The notes: a model not told the origin generated them from the sequence alone. Counted from the first letter of the stretch, positions 1 through 6,787 are shown. The stretch is 8,377 nt of DNA from JAHBWI01 sp035715525 (GCA_035715525.1 DASTLA010000036.1:1-8377); one strand, 5' to 3'. Program-made: numbers and translations.

Positions 1-818
1 ATCGTCATGCCCAGCTAGTCGATGCACTCGTCCGCGGTATCACCAGTTTGGGAGGGTCGGCGGCGACCGTTAACCTGTCGGAAGTCGAACGTACCACGTT
101 TGCCCTGCTTCCCTTCATCGACACCCTCAAAGATCGCACCACCGCCACCACGCAAGATTATGCGACGGTTCATGGGCAGTTTCGGCTCGTGATCGCCTCG
201 GTGGCCTCCGCGACTGGGTTGGTGCTCGATTTGGAGCCCATTGCGCAACCGGCAACCCAGGAACCGGCTGCCGTGGATTTGTTGACCGTGCTGAATGGGT
301 TGCGCGAGCTCCAGCAGCAGGCCTCCAGTCAATCCCCCTGCAGCCTCATTTCCCAAGCCATGAAACAGTTGGAACAGGAGGCCCGTCAGGGCAACGGGCA
401 GATTACCGTCGAGACGTACCAGCGCCTCATCGCCGATCTGCAGGCGACCGATGAGGACTTTCTCCTGTCCTTGCAGCAAGAATTGCCCGCGGTCGCGCAT
501 CTTCTGGCGCGTCTCCGCCAAGAAGGGGCATCGGTGTTCGATGCGGCACCCGGTATGGCCAGCACCGTCGAGCACATTGAACGGTTGCAGAATCGTGCCA
601 AACAGACCAATTCGACGCCGATCGTGACGTTTCTTGCCGGATTACAAAATTTTGTTTCGATCCTTTCGCAGCGGCGGTTGGTGCTCGCCGGCCAGCGGCT
701 GGAAGCAGTCGAGGCGCGGATCCAAAAGGTACTGGCGATGGCCCAAGAGTGGACGGCTGCTGGCCGAAGCGAGCGAGAAGCAATGAGTCGCCTGTTACCG
801 GTCGTCAGGCCATCCTGA
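1..818 (+). CDS. C-terminal part of a signalling-type protein with a degenerate Hpt-like domain (5' end outside window)
   Basis: The reading frame is open from the left edge (first full codon at base 3) to a TGA at 816-818, giving 271 visible residues. A TTG at 48 could pass for a start, but the residues before it already align with the downstream paralogue, so the gene very probably begins outside the window. Visible residues 1-80 form helices resembling an Hpt (CheA P1-like) bundle: the stretch ITSLGGSAATVNL has the shape of the xHxxKGxAxxxG phosphorylation motif, but Thr14 (bases 42-44) replaces the His. A linker follows, then about 175 residues of predicted helices that match the C-terminus of the next gene, including a shared QEWxxxGRxEREA-like segment near the end. 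No transmembrane segment or signal peptide is visible. The next gene lies about 60 bases downstream on the same strand, so co-transcription is likely. Function is unknown; a non-phosphorylatable signalling or scaffold protein is my inference. Whether the missing N-terminus carries an HD-GYP domain cannot be seen. Confidence 0.8.
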   Translation, partial: RHAQLVDALVRGITSLGGSAATVNLSEVERTTFALLPFIDTLKDRTTATTQDYATVHGQFRLVIASVASATGLVLDLEPIAQPATQEPAAVDLLTVLNGLRELQQQASSQSPCSLISQAMKQLEQEARQGNGQITVETYQRLIADLQATDEDFLLSLQQELPAVAHLLARLRQEGASVFDAAPGMASTVEHIERLQNRAKQTNSTPIVTFLAGLQNFVSILSQRRLVLAGQRLEAVEARIQKVLAMAQEWTAAGRSEREAMSRLLPVVRPS

Positions 819-879
819 GGTCTACGTTGATTCAACGATCGCACGGAGCGTCAAATCCGAGAGGGACTCCGAGAGCGAT

Positions 880-3048
880 GTGCCGCTGCAGAATTGTTTG
901 AATCGACACCTCCTGGGGAATTATCATCTGGACCTGAACGACGGACGGCAGCGCACAACCGAGCAAGCCATGGAGCAAACGGGGCAAGGTTATTACAGGA
1001 AAGTCGAAGAAGCATTGGCCAGGGTGGCTGCCGCGGTCGAGCATCACGACCCGATCGATCTCACCGAATTGGCCCGCCTCGCCGACGAGCTCGTCGATGC
1101 TGTCCAAGCCAATGACGAGCTGGTCGTGATGGCACTCTCGAGCCCCCCGGGTCCACCGTTGGTCACCAACCTCGTCAATGTCGGGATCCTCGGGACGAAG
1201 GTCGGTATCGGACTCGGATACTACGGCCAAGAGCTGCGTCGGCTGGCACTCGGGGGTCTGCTTCACGACATCGGCATTTTTGCCATTCCGCAACAGCTGT
1301 TGAATAAGTCTGCCCGCCTCAACGCAGAGGAGCGCGCCTTGGTCGAAAACCATCCACGGTTGGGATCGGAGATCATCGCAGGGCTCGGTCCCGATTATGC
1401 CTGGCTGGCGCAAGTCGTGCTCCAAGCTCACGAGCGAGGTAAAGGTCAGGGGTATCCGAACAAGTTGAAAGGACGCGAGATTCATGAACTGGCTCAGATC
1501 ATCGGATTGGTAGATATCTTCGACGCGTTGGTGAGCCCCCGTCCCTATCGTCGTCGCCTCTTGCCGCACGAAGCGGTTCGGGAATTGCTGGTGACGGAAC
1601 GGACTGCATTCCCTCGTGAAATTATGAAGGCTTTGGTGGAACAGCTCTCCGTCTATCCGTTGGGGACGATCGTCAGGCTGAGCGGAGGCGAGCAGGGTGT
1701 GGTCATTCGAATCAATCCCCGCTACCCGTCCCGGCCGGTCGTCCGTCTCGAAGAGGCTGACAGTCCGGGATCCACAGGGCCTCGAGTGCTGGACCTCGGA
1801 ACGCTCCCACTGGTATCGATCGTGGAGACCGTGGACCCGCCGGCGTTGGAACGCGTGTCTTTTGAATCTCCGTCAAAGCCGCCGGGGACCGCGGAATCGG
1901 CACGCGAGCCTGGTACCACGACCGATCAATTCGCCGCTCTCTTGGAGAGCCTGGATGCGATCGCCAGCGTCATTCAGACCGCCGTGGAGCGGCCGACATC
2001 GCCGGCGGCGGAGACGATGCCGCTGCAGACGCAGACGGCGGGGGAAGTGCGGCGCGAGATATTAGGTCTGTTTGCGCTCGAAGCGCGGGAATGGCTGAAC
2101 CAGATTCAAACGGCCCTCGAACGAATGGACAGCACCACCGAGCAGCCGCGCCGGGCAAAGCTGGCCAACCTCATGCTGCAGGGCGTGACGAATATGGCCC
2201 GATCGGCGTCCGGCGTCGGGCTGACCGCCCTCGAAGAAATGGCGACGAACCTGCTTCCGCTTCTTCAAGCAGCGGGCAAGCATGAGCGTGCCGTGGCGTC
2301 ACATCATCTGGATTCTCTTCGTGAGGGGCTGACCAAAATCGCCGGTCTCGTGCACCAACTGGGGCCGGTGCAGGTTTCGACCGATTCGCCGGACTCGAGA
2401 CCGCCATCGGGTGGAATCGGCGAGCCGGCATCAATGCAGGCTCTTTCGGAGATCGCTGAACCGGCGGGCGGTGCGGCAGGGCAGTCGGATGCCGCAGCTT
2501 TTCCGGCTCCATCCTTGCCCATCTTGGACGCGTTGCGACAACTGCACGATGCGAGAAGGCGGTCGCTACAGCCGGTTCGCGACGTCCTCGAAACCGTCAT
2601 TCACCGTGCTGAACAAGAGGTGCGCCAAGGCGCCGACGTCATGGATGCCCGCACAGTCGGACGGATTCTGAAGGACTTGGATGAACAGGACGAATATTTT
2701 CTGGCTCAAATGGAGGCGCGCGTACCGGCGTTGGTGGGCACGCTCAGCAACGTGAATGCCGGTAGTCCGGATCGCGCGGACCATCCGCGAACGTTGGCGA
2801 CCGTGCTGCAGGACATCGATGCCCTGTACGAGGCGGCCGACCGTGTCTCCGCTGTCAACATCACTATGTTCCTCCACGGCCTGCGGACATTTCTGTTGGT
2901 GACGGCTCAGAATGGTCCTTCGGCGGTCGGAGAGCGTCTTGCGGCCGTCGAGCAACGGTTGGCGTCCTTGGTCCCGCTGGCGCAACAGTGGGTGGACATC
3001 GGCCGATTGGAGCGCGCCGCGATTTTTGAAATTCTTCCGGTCTCGTGA
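880..3048 (+). CDS. Variant HD-GYP domain protein with degenerate Hpt-like and unnamed C-terminal domains
   Basis: The protein has 722 residues from GTG 880; an in-frame ATG at 970 would give 692 and neither has a convincing ribosome site (GAGAGGGA lies 13 bases before 880). Residues 36-90 are helical. Residues 90-255 are an HD-GYP-type phosphohydrolase fold: HDIG at 129-132, IPQQLLNK from 136, His158, HERGKGQGYP at 184-193, Asp212 and Asp215 in VDIFDAL, and RPYRRR at 221-226. Residues 257-318 form a short beta-rich domain often found after HD-GYP. Pro/Ser-rich linkers (about 320-350 and 496-546) flank an Hpt-like helical domain (388-495) with Thr437 at the phospho-His position. A C-terminal helical domain (547-722) is shared with the upstream gene. 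HD-GYP proteins normally hydrolyse cyclic di-GMP using bound metal. Here the first His of HHE is Ala183, the Asp of xxDGxGYP is Lys188, the Lys after HDIG is Ile133, and an upstream helix has Asn97 where a His is usual. Activity is therefore doubtful, and a cyclic di-GMP-sensing or scaffold role is possible. No membrane segment is evident, so it is probably cytoplasmic. Confidence 0.85.
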   Translation: MPLQNCLNRHLLGNYHLDLNDGRQRTTEQAMEQTGQGYYRKVEEALARVAAAVEHHDPIDLTELARLADELVDAVQANDELVVMALSSPPGPPLVTNLVNVGILGTKVGIGLGYYGQELRRLALGGLLHDIGIFAIPQQLLNKSARLNAEERALVENHPRLGSEIIAGLGPDYAWLAQVVLQAHERGKGQGYPNKLKGREIHELAQIIGLVDIFDALVSPRPYRRRLLPHEAVRELLVTERTAFPREIMKALVEQLSVYPLGTIVRLSGGEQGVVIRINPRYPSRPVVRLEEADSPGSTGPRVLDLGTLPLVSIVETVDPPALERVSFESPSKPPGTAESAREPGTTTDQFAALLESLDAIASVIQTAVERPTSPAAETMPLQTQTAGEVRREILGLFALEAREWLNQIQTALERMDSTTEQPRRAKLANLMLQGVTNMARSASGVGLTALEEMATNLLPLLQAAGKHERAVASHHLDSLREGLTKIAGLVHQLGPVQVSTDSPDSRPPSGGIGEPASMQALSEIAEPAGGAAGQSDAAAFPAPSLPILDALRQLHDARRRSLQPVRDVLETVIHRAEQEVRQGADVMDARTVGRILKDLDEQDEYFLAQMEARVPALVGTLSNVNAGSPDRADHPRTLATVLQDIDALYEAADRVSAVNITMFLHGLRTFLLVTAQNGPSAVGERLAAVEQRLASLVPLAQQWVDIGRLERAAIFEILPVS

Positions 3049-3089
3049 CCTTCCTTTCTCTATCTTCCTGAAAAATCACATTTCACTCC

Positions 3090-3104
3090 GCCTAATCCTT
3101 AGGC
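3090..3104. repeat. Short perfect inverted repeat after the HD-GYP-like gene
   Basis: GCCTAA, TCC, TTAGGC is a perfect 6-bp inverted repeat with a 3-base centre, 42 bases past the stop codon. It is not followed by a T-tract, so it is a poor intrinsic terminator. It could be a protein-binding site, a transcript-end stabiliser or chance. Confidence 0.3.
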
Positions 3105-3160
3105 AGGCTGCTTGACGCATCGATCAATCGCAGCCGCATCGTCCTATCCACACGGTTGCA

Positions 3161-3193
3161 CACAGGACTTCCACAGTTCCTGTGGACATACTT
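3161..3193 (+). terminator. Possible weak terminator or alternative-hairpin element
   Basis: TCCACAG (3170-3176) pairs perfectly with CTGTGGA (3180-3186) around a TTC loop, and CATACTTTTCT follows, a weak T-rich tail. CACAGGA (3161-3167) can instead pair perfectly with TCCTGTG (3178-3184) around a 10-base loop, which excludes the first hairpin. It sits about 110 bases past the stop of the HD-GYP-like gene and could end that transcript. The stems are only 7 bp, so this is tentative. Confidence 0.3.
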
Positions 3194-3238
3194 TTCTGTA
3201 CATTTCTGTTCTCGACGCCGATCACTGCACCATTGCTG

Positions 3239-3271
3239 GCAGATGGTCGCACTCTCGCTGCGACAGCCTGC
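3239..3271 (+). other. Imperfect hairpin in intergenic region
   Basis: GCAG (3239-3242) and GTCGCA (3246-3251) pair with TGCGAC (3259-3264) and CTGC (3268-3271), with a symmetric 3-base internal bulge and a 7-base loop. That gives ten base pairs in total. No T-tract follows. It may be a structured leader element or chance; there is no match to a riboswitch I know. Confidence 0.25.
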
Positions 3272-3501
3272 TGAATGCCCCGTCCCAGCGATCCAGATGT
3301 CATCACATAGGCCTCATGCCGTGAATCGCGGTTCGGGCACACATTAGAATGAAGTGGAAAAACACCTGACCAGATCCGTTCAAGAACGTGCAACTCATGT
3401 CCCAGTCCGTGACCCCTTGCGGTACCGACAGCGATTGTACGACGATGGTCAGCGAGGCGCTCGATTGCCGGGCGTTTTATCACAGGAGCACAGATCCCTT
3501 T

Positions 3502-4029
3502 ATGGCCAAGCTCGTGACGCTCAAGCAGGCGGAAGAACAGAGGGCCAGGGCCACGGCCTACGTCAAAACCTACATCCTGTTTCCCTCCGGAATGCTGGGC
3601 TTGATCTGCATGCTGGTCGGAATCGGCATGTTGGGATACCAACTGGTTGCCACCGACAGCTATACATGGAGGACGTTTGCGGAAAGCTCCGGGCTGTTGT
3701 TGCTGGGAGGGGTCGTCGGATGGCTCCAAACGCTCTACCAGCGGTGGATGTTGCGTGTGCGCCCCGAGGTGTTTGCCGCGCGTATGCAATTCGTGGCGAA
3801 GCGAGGCTCACGCTCGAAACGTGAATCGGTCTCGAGCCAACCGGCCTCAACGTCCCCATGGTGGGTGCCGGTGGCTTACCTGGCGTTGGCCGGCATGATT
3901 CTGGCCGCCTCCACCATGAGCGTCCTGGAGGGAACGGTCAATCCGGTCGCCGGCTACTTGATGCCTTGGGCCGGATTCTTTTGGGCAAAATTGTTTTTCT
4001 GGCGAAAAGTGATTCAGGTGAATCGGTAG
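3502..4029 (+). CDS. Small four-helix integral membrane protein, function unknown
   Basis: I chose the ATG at 3502 (175 residues, starting MAKLVTLKQ) because AGGAG lies at 3484-3488, though its 13-base spacing is long, and because the frame upstream looks unlike a protein start. ATG 3445, ATG 3397 and GTG 3388 are in-frame alternatives that would add 19, 35 or 38 residues. After a short charged N-terminal helix (EEQRARATAY), hydrophobic segments lie at about 24-48, 61-79, 120-142 and 149-167, arranged as two hairpins joined by a basic, Ser-rich loop (residues 99-118, with RGSRSKRES). The C-terminus ends in a basic WRKVIQVNR. By the positive-inside tendency, the central loop and both ends are probably cytoplasmic. 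I do not recognise the family and see no catalytic motif. The gene stands alone on the + strand and converges with lpxD across a 10-base gap, so it is unlikely to share regulation with the lipid A genes. Confidence 0.7.
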   Translation: MAKLVTLKQAEEQRARATAYVKTYILFPSGMLGLICMLVGIGMLGYQLVATDSYTWRTFAESSGLLLLGGVVGWLQTLYQRWMLRVRPEVFAARMQFVAKRGSRSKRESVSSQPASTSPWWVPVAYLALAGMILAASTMSVLEGTVNPVAGYLMPWAGFFWAKLFFWRKVIQVNR

Positions 4030-4055
4030 GCTTGCCGCGCTACGCCTTTTTTTTT
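4026..4055 (+). terminator. T-tract that may end transcription of the membrane protein gene
   Basis: Just past the stop codon of the membrane protein gene, a GC-rich stretch with only short pairing possibilities (GTAG at 4026-4029 with CTAC at 4040-4043) leads into nine consecutive T (4047-4055). These T's also encode the last lysines of lpxD on the other strand. The stem is weak, so this is tentative. No obvious terminator for lpxD in the opposite direction was seen. Confidence 0.25.
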
Positions 4056-5128
4056 CGAACCGGACGTTTGTTGGGGCGCTTCCGGCCAGCCCGTTCTAGC
4101 GCCGCCAGCCGCTCTTCCAATTCCCGGACCCGCTGACGCATTTCCGGCAGTTGTGGAATGACCGCCTGGGCTTTGAGAAAGGTCGTGTGCGGCATCACCG
4201 GAGCGCCCGACACGACCTGGTTGGCCTCCAGACTCCGTGTCACCCCTGCTTTGGCGGCGATCATGACATGGTCACCGATTTGAAGATGGTCGGCCAGGCC
4301 GGCCTGCCCGCCGACCATCACGTAGCGGCCGAGCGTGGTGCTCCCGGCAATGCCGACCTGCGCCACCAGAATATTGTGTTCGCCGACCACCACGTTGTGT
4401 GCGATCTGCACGAGATTGTCCACCTTCGTGCCCTGCTTGATGATCGTATGGCCGAAGGTGGCTCGGTCCACGGTCACGTTGGCGCCCAACTCCACATCGT
4501 CCTCGATCACCACGCCACCCAGTTGCGGAATCTTGTGATGGCGGCCCTCGTGCTGCACATAGCCGAAGCCATCGCTGCCGATGACGGTACCGCTGTGGAT
4601 GATCACTCGAGCGCCGAGGCGGCATCCTTCTCGGATGACGACGTTCGGGTAGAGGACCGTGTCGTCGCCGATGGTTGAATCGTCGCCGACAAACACTCCG
4701 GGATACAAGGTCGCTCGGGAGCCGATGCTCACGCGATCGCCAAGCGTCACGCCGGGCCAGATCGAGACATCCCTTCCCAGCGTCACCTGTTCTCCGCGGC
4801 TGGTGTCGGGTGCGATGCCGCGAGGCCGATTCGGTCGCACAAACAGTTCCTGCGCGACGCGGGCAAAGGCGTAGGCTGGATTTGCCACGACCAGCTGCGG
4901 GCTGGGACAGTCGGCGAGTTTCTGCCGGACGATCAGGGCACCGATTTTGGCATTGTGCGCGGCCTTCTGAAACCGCTCCGATGAAAGAAACGCCAGATCG
5001 CCGGGCCCCGCCTGTTCCAGACTTGCTACTCCGGTGACGGTCGCATCGGGCGAGCCGATCAGTTCTCCGCCGACGACTCGCTGGATCTGGCCAAGCGTGA
5101 CGGCGATGCCCCTCGTTCCGGTCTGCAT
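4040..5128 (-). CDS. lpxD: UDP-3-O-acylglucosamine N-acyltransferase (LpxD)
   Basis: LpxD transfers a 3-hydroxyacyl chain from acyl carrier protein to the 2-amino group of UDP-3-O-acylglucosamine, the third step of lipid A synthesis in the cytoplasm. The 362-residue protein shows the family plan. An N-terminal uridine-binding domain (about 9-105, with GDLAFLSS near 43-50) is followed by a left-handed beta helix of hexapeptide repeats (about 113-300), with GSDGFGY at 184-190 and QIAHNVVVG at 241-249, whose His244 matches the catalytic His of Escherichia coli LpxD. A C-terminal helix follows (about 318-346). The last 15 residues are a basic tail (RKRPNKRPVRKKKA) beyond what E. coli LpxD (341 residues) needs. 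ATG 5128 is chosen over the adjoining TTG at 5131. It is 3 bases past the acp stop, and an AAGG sits 8 bases upstream inside acp, so translation of the two is probably coupled. Confidence 0.96.
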   Translation of the reverse strand: MQTGTRGIAVTLGQIQRVVGGELIGSPDATVTGVASLEQAGPGDLAFLSSERFQKAAHNAKIGALIVRQKLADCPSPQLVVANPAYAFARVAQELFVRPNRPRGIAPDTSRGEQVTLGRDVSIWPGVTLGDRVSIGSRATLYPGVFVGDDSTIGDDTVLYPNVVIREGCRLGARVIIHSGTVIGSDGFGYVQHEGRHHKIPQLGGVVIEDDVELGANVTVDRATFGHTIIKQGTKVDNLVQIAHNVVVGEHNILVAQVGIAGSTTLGRYVMVGGQAGLADHLQIGDHVMIAAKAGVTRSLEANQVVSGAPVMPHTTFLKAQAVIPQLPEMRQRVRELEERLAALERAGRKRPNKRPVRKKKA

Positions 5129-5131
5129 CAA

Positions 5132-5437
5132 TTACGCCTTTTTCCCTTTCGGGGCGCGCGATTTTGTCGTCTTGCCGGTCCTGGACCCAGCAGGGGAGAG
5201 GCGGCCCTCTACATAGGTGACGACATGCCCGACTGTCGTGAGCCCCACGAGGTCTTGATCGGGGATCTGTAAGTTGAAGGCTTCCTCGATACGATAGAGC
5301 AGCTCGATGACGGCCATCGAATCCAGCCCAAGATCTTCCCGTAAATGATAACTCGGCTTGATCGAACCAGGGTCGCGCTTCAGGTATTCAGCGAGAGCCG
5401 AGATGATCTTGTCCGACACGTCCGTTGTCTTTGCCAT
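5132..5437 (-). CDS. Acyl carrier protein with basic C-terminal tail
   Basis: This small carrier protein holds acyl chains on a phosphopantetheine arm for fatty acid or lipid A assembly. From ATG 5437 it has 101 residues. The phosphopantetheine site is DLGLDSM with Ser40, within the usual four-helix layout (helix I about 6-20, helix II from Ser40 to about 55, helix IV about 68-79). Met replaces the more common Leu after the Ser. After residue 80 comes a roughly 20-residue tail rich in Lys, Arg, Ser and Gly that ends PKGKKA; ordinary ACPs are about 78 residues and strongly acidic. An in-frame ATG at 5464 would add nine residues; AAAGGAG (5453-5459) sits between the two and favours 5437, though with long spacing. 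It lies between a FabF-like ketosynthase and lpxD, so it is probably the partner of one or both. I give no symbol because it may be a dedicated paralogue rather than the housekeeping acpP. Confidence 0.9.
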   Translation of the reverse strand: MAKTTDVSDKIISALAEYLKRDPGSIKPSYHLREDLGLDSMAVIELLYRIEEAFNLQIPDQDLVGLTTVGHVVTYVEGRLSPAGSRTGKTTKSRAPKGKKA

Positions 5438-5492
5438 AAGCCCCGCTTTCACTCCTTTGCGCATCGATGCACGACCCCACAGTGCCTACAGC

Positions 5493-6752
5493 TCATCGAC
5501 CTGTGATCTTTTTGAACACGACGGCCGCGTTGTTACTGCCGAATCCGAAGGCATTCACCATGGCCACCTTCGGTTTTCGAGTCTGCGAGTCTCTTGATAG
5601 GCCCGCGAGATGGCAGGCAGGGTCGGGATCGTCCAGGTTCAGCGTCCCATGAACGAGACCGGTCTCCAACGCTAAGGCCGTGACGACGCCTGCGAGCGAT
5701 CCCGCGGCCCCTAGCGTGTGTCCGATGAGCGACTTGGTCGCGTTGACCGCGAGCTTGTCGGCCCTGGTTTTGAAGAGCTGTCGGATCGCCTTGACCTCGA
5801 CGGCATCTCCTACCGTGGTCGACGTTGCATGCGCATTGATGTAGTCCACCTGTCCGGGCGTCATCCCGGCGTCTTCCAACGCCAACCGCATCGTCATGGC
5901 GACCTCGGCTCCATCCTCTCGAGGGATGACCATATGGTACGCTTCGCTCGTTGCCGCATACCCAGCTACTTCCGCATACATCCTGGCCTTGCGTTTTTTT
6001 GCATGTGCCAGCGATTCCAGAATCAGTGCTCCCGCGCCTTCTCCCATCACGAAGCCGTCGCGACCTCGATCGAAGGGACGGGAGGCCCGTTCCGGTTGAT
6101 CGTTATACTTGGTGGAAAGAGCGCGAAGCGAGCAAAATCCAGCGAAGACGAGCGGCGTGATGCTCGCATCCGCTCCGACCACAATGACGACGTCGGCGGT
6201 GCCCGCGCGGATGCAGTTCAGAGCCTGGCCCAGTGCGTGGGCGCTTGACGAGCAGGCCGTCGAGATCGTGAGATTGGGTCCTTTGGCGCCATAGGCCATC
6301 GCGACGATGCCGGAGGCGCTGTTCAACGTAATGACCGGGATAAAATTGGGATGAACCCGATGGGGACGCTGTTGTTGATACAGTTGGGTGATCTCGCGCT
6401 CTCCCATGACCATGCCGCCCATGCCCGCACCGACCATCACTCCGATGCGGTGGGCCGGCTCTCGTTCCATCACCAGCGCCGCATCGGCCAGCGCTTCTTT
6501 CGCGGCGACGAGTGCGAACTGCGCGTATCGGTCGACTCGATCGCCTTGTCCGGCAGGCAAGTATTGCTCGGGAGAAAAGTCCCGGATTTGGCCGGCCACC
6601 CGCGAGCGATAGCCCTCCATCGGAAAGGGCTCGAAGGAGGTGATCGAAGAAATGCCCGATTGTCCCTCCAACGCCGCTTTCCAGAATTGCGGGACCCCGA
6701 TCCCGATCGGCGACACCACGCCAAGCCCTGTAATCACGACCTTTGCGGACAT
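5493..6752 (-). CDS. fabF: Beta-ketoacyl-ACP synthase, FabF (KAS II) type
   Basis: This enzyme condenses malonyl-ACP with an acyl-ACP, lengthening the chain by two carbons, in the cytoplasm. The 419-residue length is normal for FabF. The protein starts with the typical MSAKVVITGLGVVSPIG. The nucleophile is Cys167 in STACSSS, and the other active-site residues are all present: His308 in NAHATST, Lys340 in ATKSLIGH and His345 in GHTLGAAG. FDRGRDGFVMGEGAG and the C-terminal NAFGFGSNNA glycine loop are also intact, so it should be active. ATG 6752 has AGGGA four bases upstream. It is followed by the ACP gene after 28-55 bases. FabF-like enzymes with their own ACP are also found in specialised lipid pathways, so it may be a dedicated second copy rather than the sole KAS II of the cell; the window cannot decide this. 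Confidence 0.93.
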   Translation of the reverse strand: MSAKVVITGLGVVSPIGIGVPQFWKAALEGQSGISSITSFEPFPMEGYRSRVAGQIRDFSPEQYLPAGQGDRVDRYAQFALVAAKEALADAALVMEREPAHRIGVMVGAGMGGMVMGEREITQLYQQQRPHRVHPNFIPVITLNSASGIVAMAYGAKGPNLTISTACSSSAHALGQALNCIRAGTADVVIVVGADASITPLVFAGFCSLRALSTKYNDQPERASRPFDRGRDGFVMGEGAGALILESLAHAKKRKARMYAEVAGYAATSEAYHMVIPREDGAEVAMTMRLALEDAGMTPGQVDYINAHATSTTVGDAVEVKAIRQLFKTRADKLAVNATKSLIGHTLGAAGSLAGVVTALALETGLVHGTLNLDDPDPACHLAGLSRDSQTRKPKVAMVNAFGFGSNNAAVVFKKITGR

Positions 6753-6758
6753 GCTTTC
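6753..6758 (-). promoter_or_regulatory. Ribosome binding site of fabF
   Basis: The minus strand reads AGGGAAAGC directly before the ATG at 6752, placing AGGGA four bases from the start. A second GGGAGG lies further upstream. This supports the chosen start. Confidence 0.5.
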
Positions 6759-6787
6759 CCTGCCGCCTCCCTGCGGCCAATCGTCCT

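Larger units (their letters stand above)
3049..3387. other. Intergenic region with short hairpins, no convincing gene
   Basis: About 340 bases (450 if the next gene starts at 3502) separate the HD-GYP-like gene from the membrane protein gene. I see no open frame with protein-like composition; open frames here are short or antisense shadows. It holds a 15-base palindrome (3090-3104), two overlapping alternative hairpins (3161-3186), a longer imperfect hairpin (3239-3271) and a DnaA-box-like word, CTATCCACA, at 3144-3152. No clear -35/-10 pair for the downstream gene was found by eye, though some promoter must exist unless it reads through from upstream. Confidence 0.5.

Noticed and set aside
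48..818. TTG at 48 as the start of the first gene
   Set aside because: The frame is open to the window edge and the residues before TTG align with the paralogue, so the gene is 5'-truncated by the window rather than starting here.
832..1569. Open frame of 245 codons on the minus strand
   Set aside because: It lies entirely opposite the HD-GYP coding region, whose motifs are clear; the antisense translation has no family resemblance.
3237..3251. Sigma54-like promoter (TGGCAG...GCA)
   Set aside because: The spacing between the GG and GC elements is one base short and the core elements match poorly.
3124..3789. Open frame of 221 codons on the minus strand
   Set aside because: It is antisense to the membrane protein gene and the intergenic region, is His/Gln/Pro-rich with no recognisable domain, and has no ribosome site; it looks like a GC-rich shadow.
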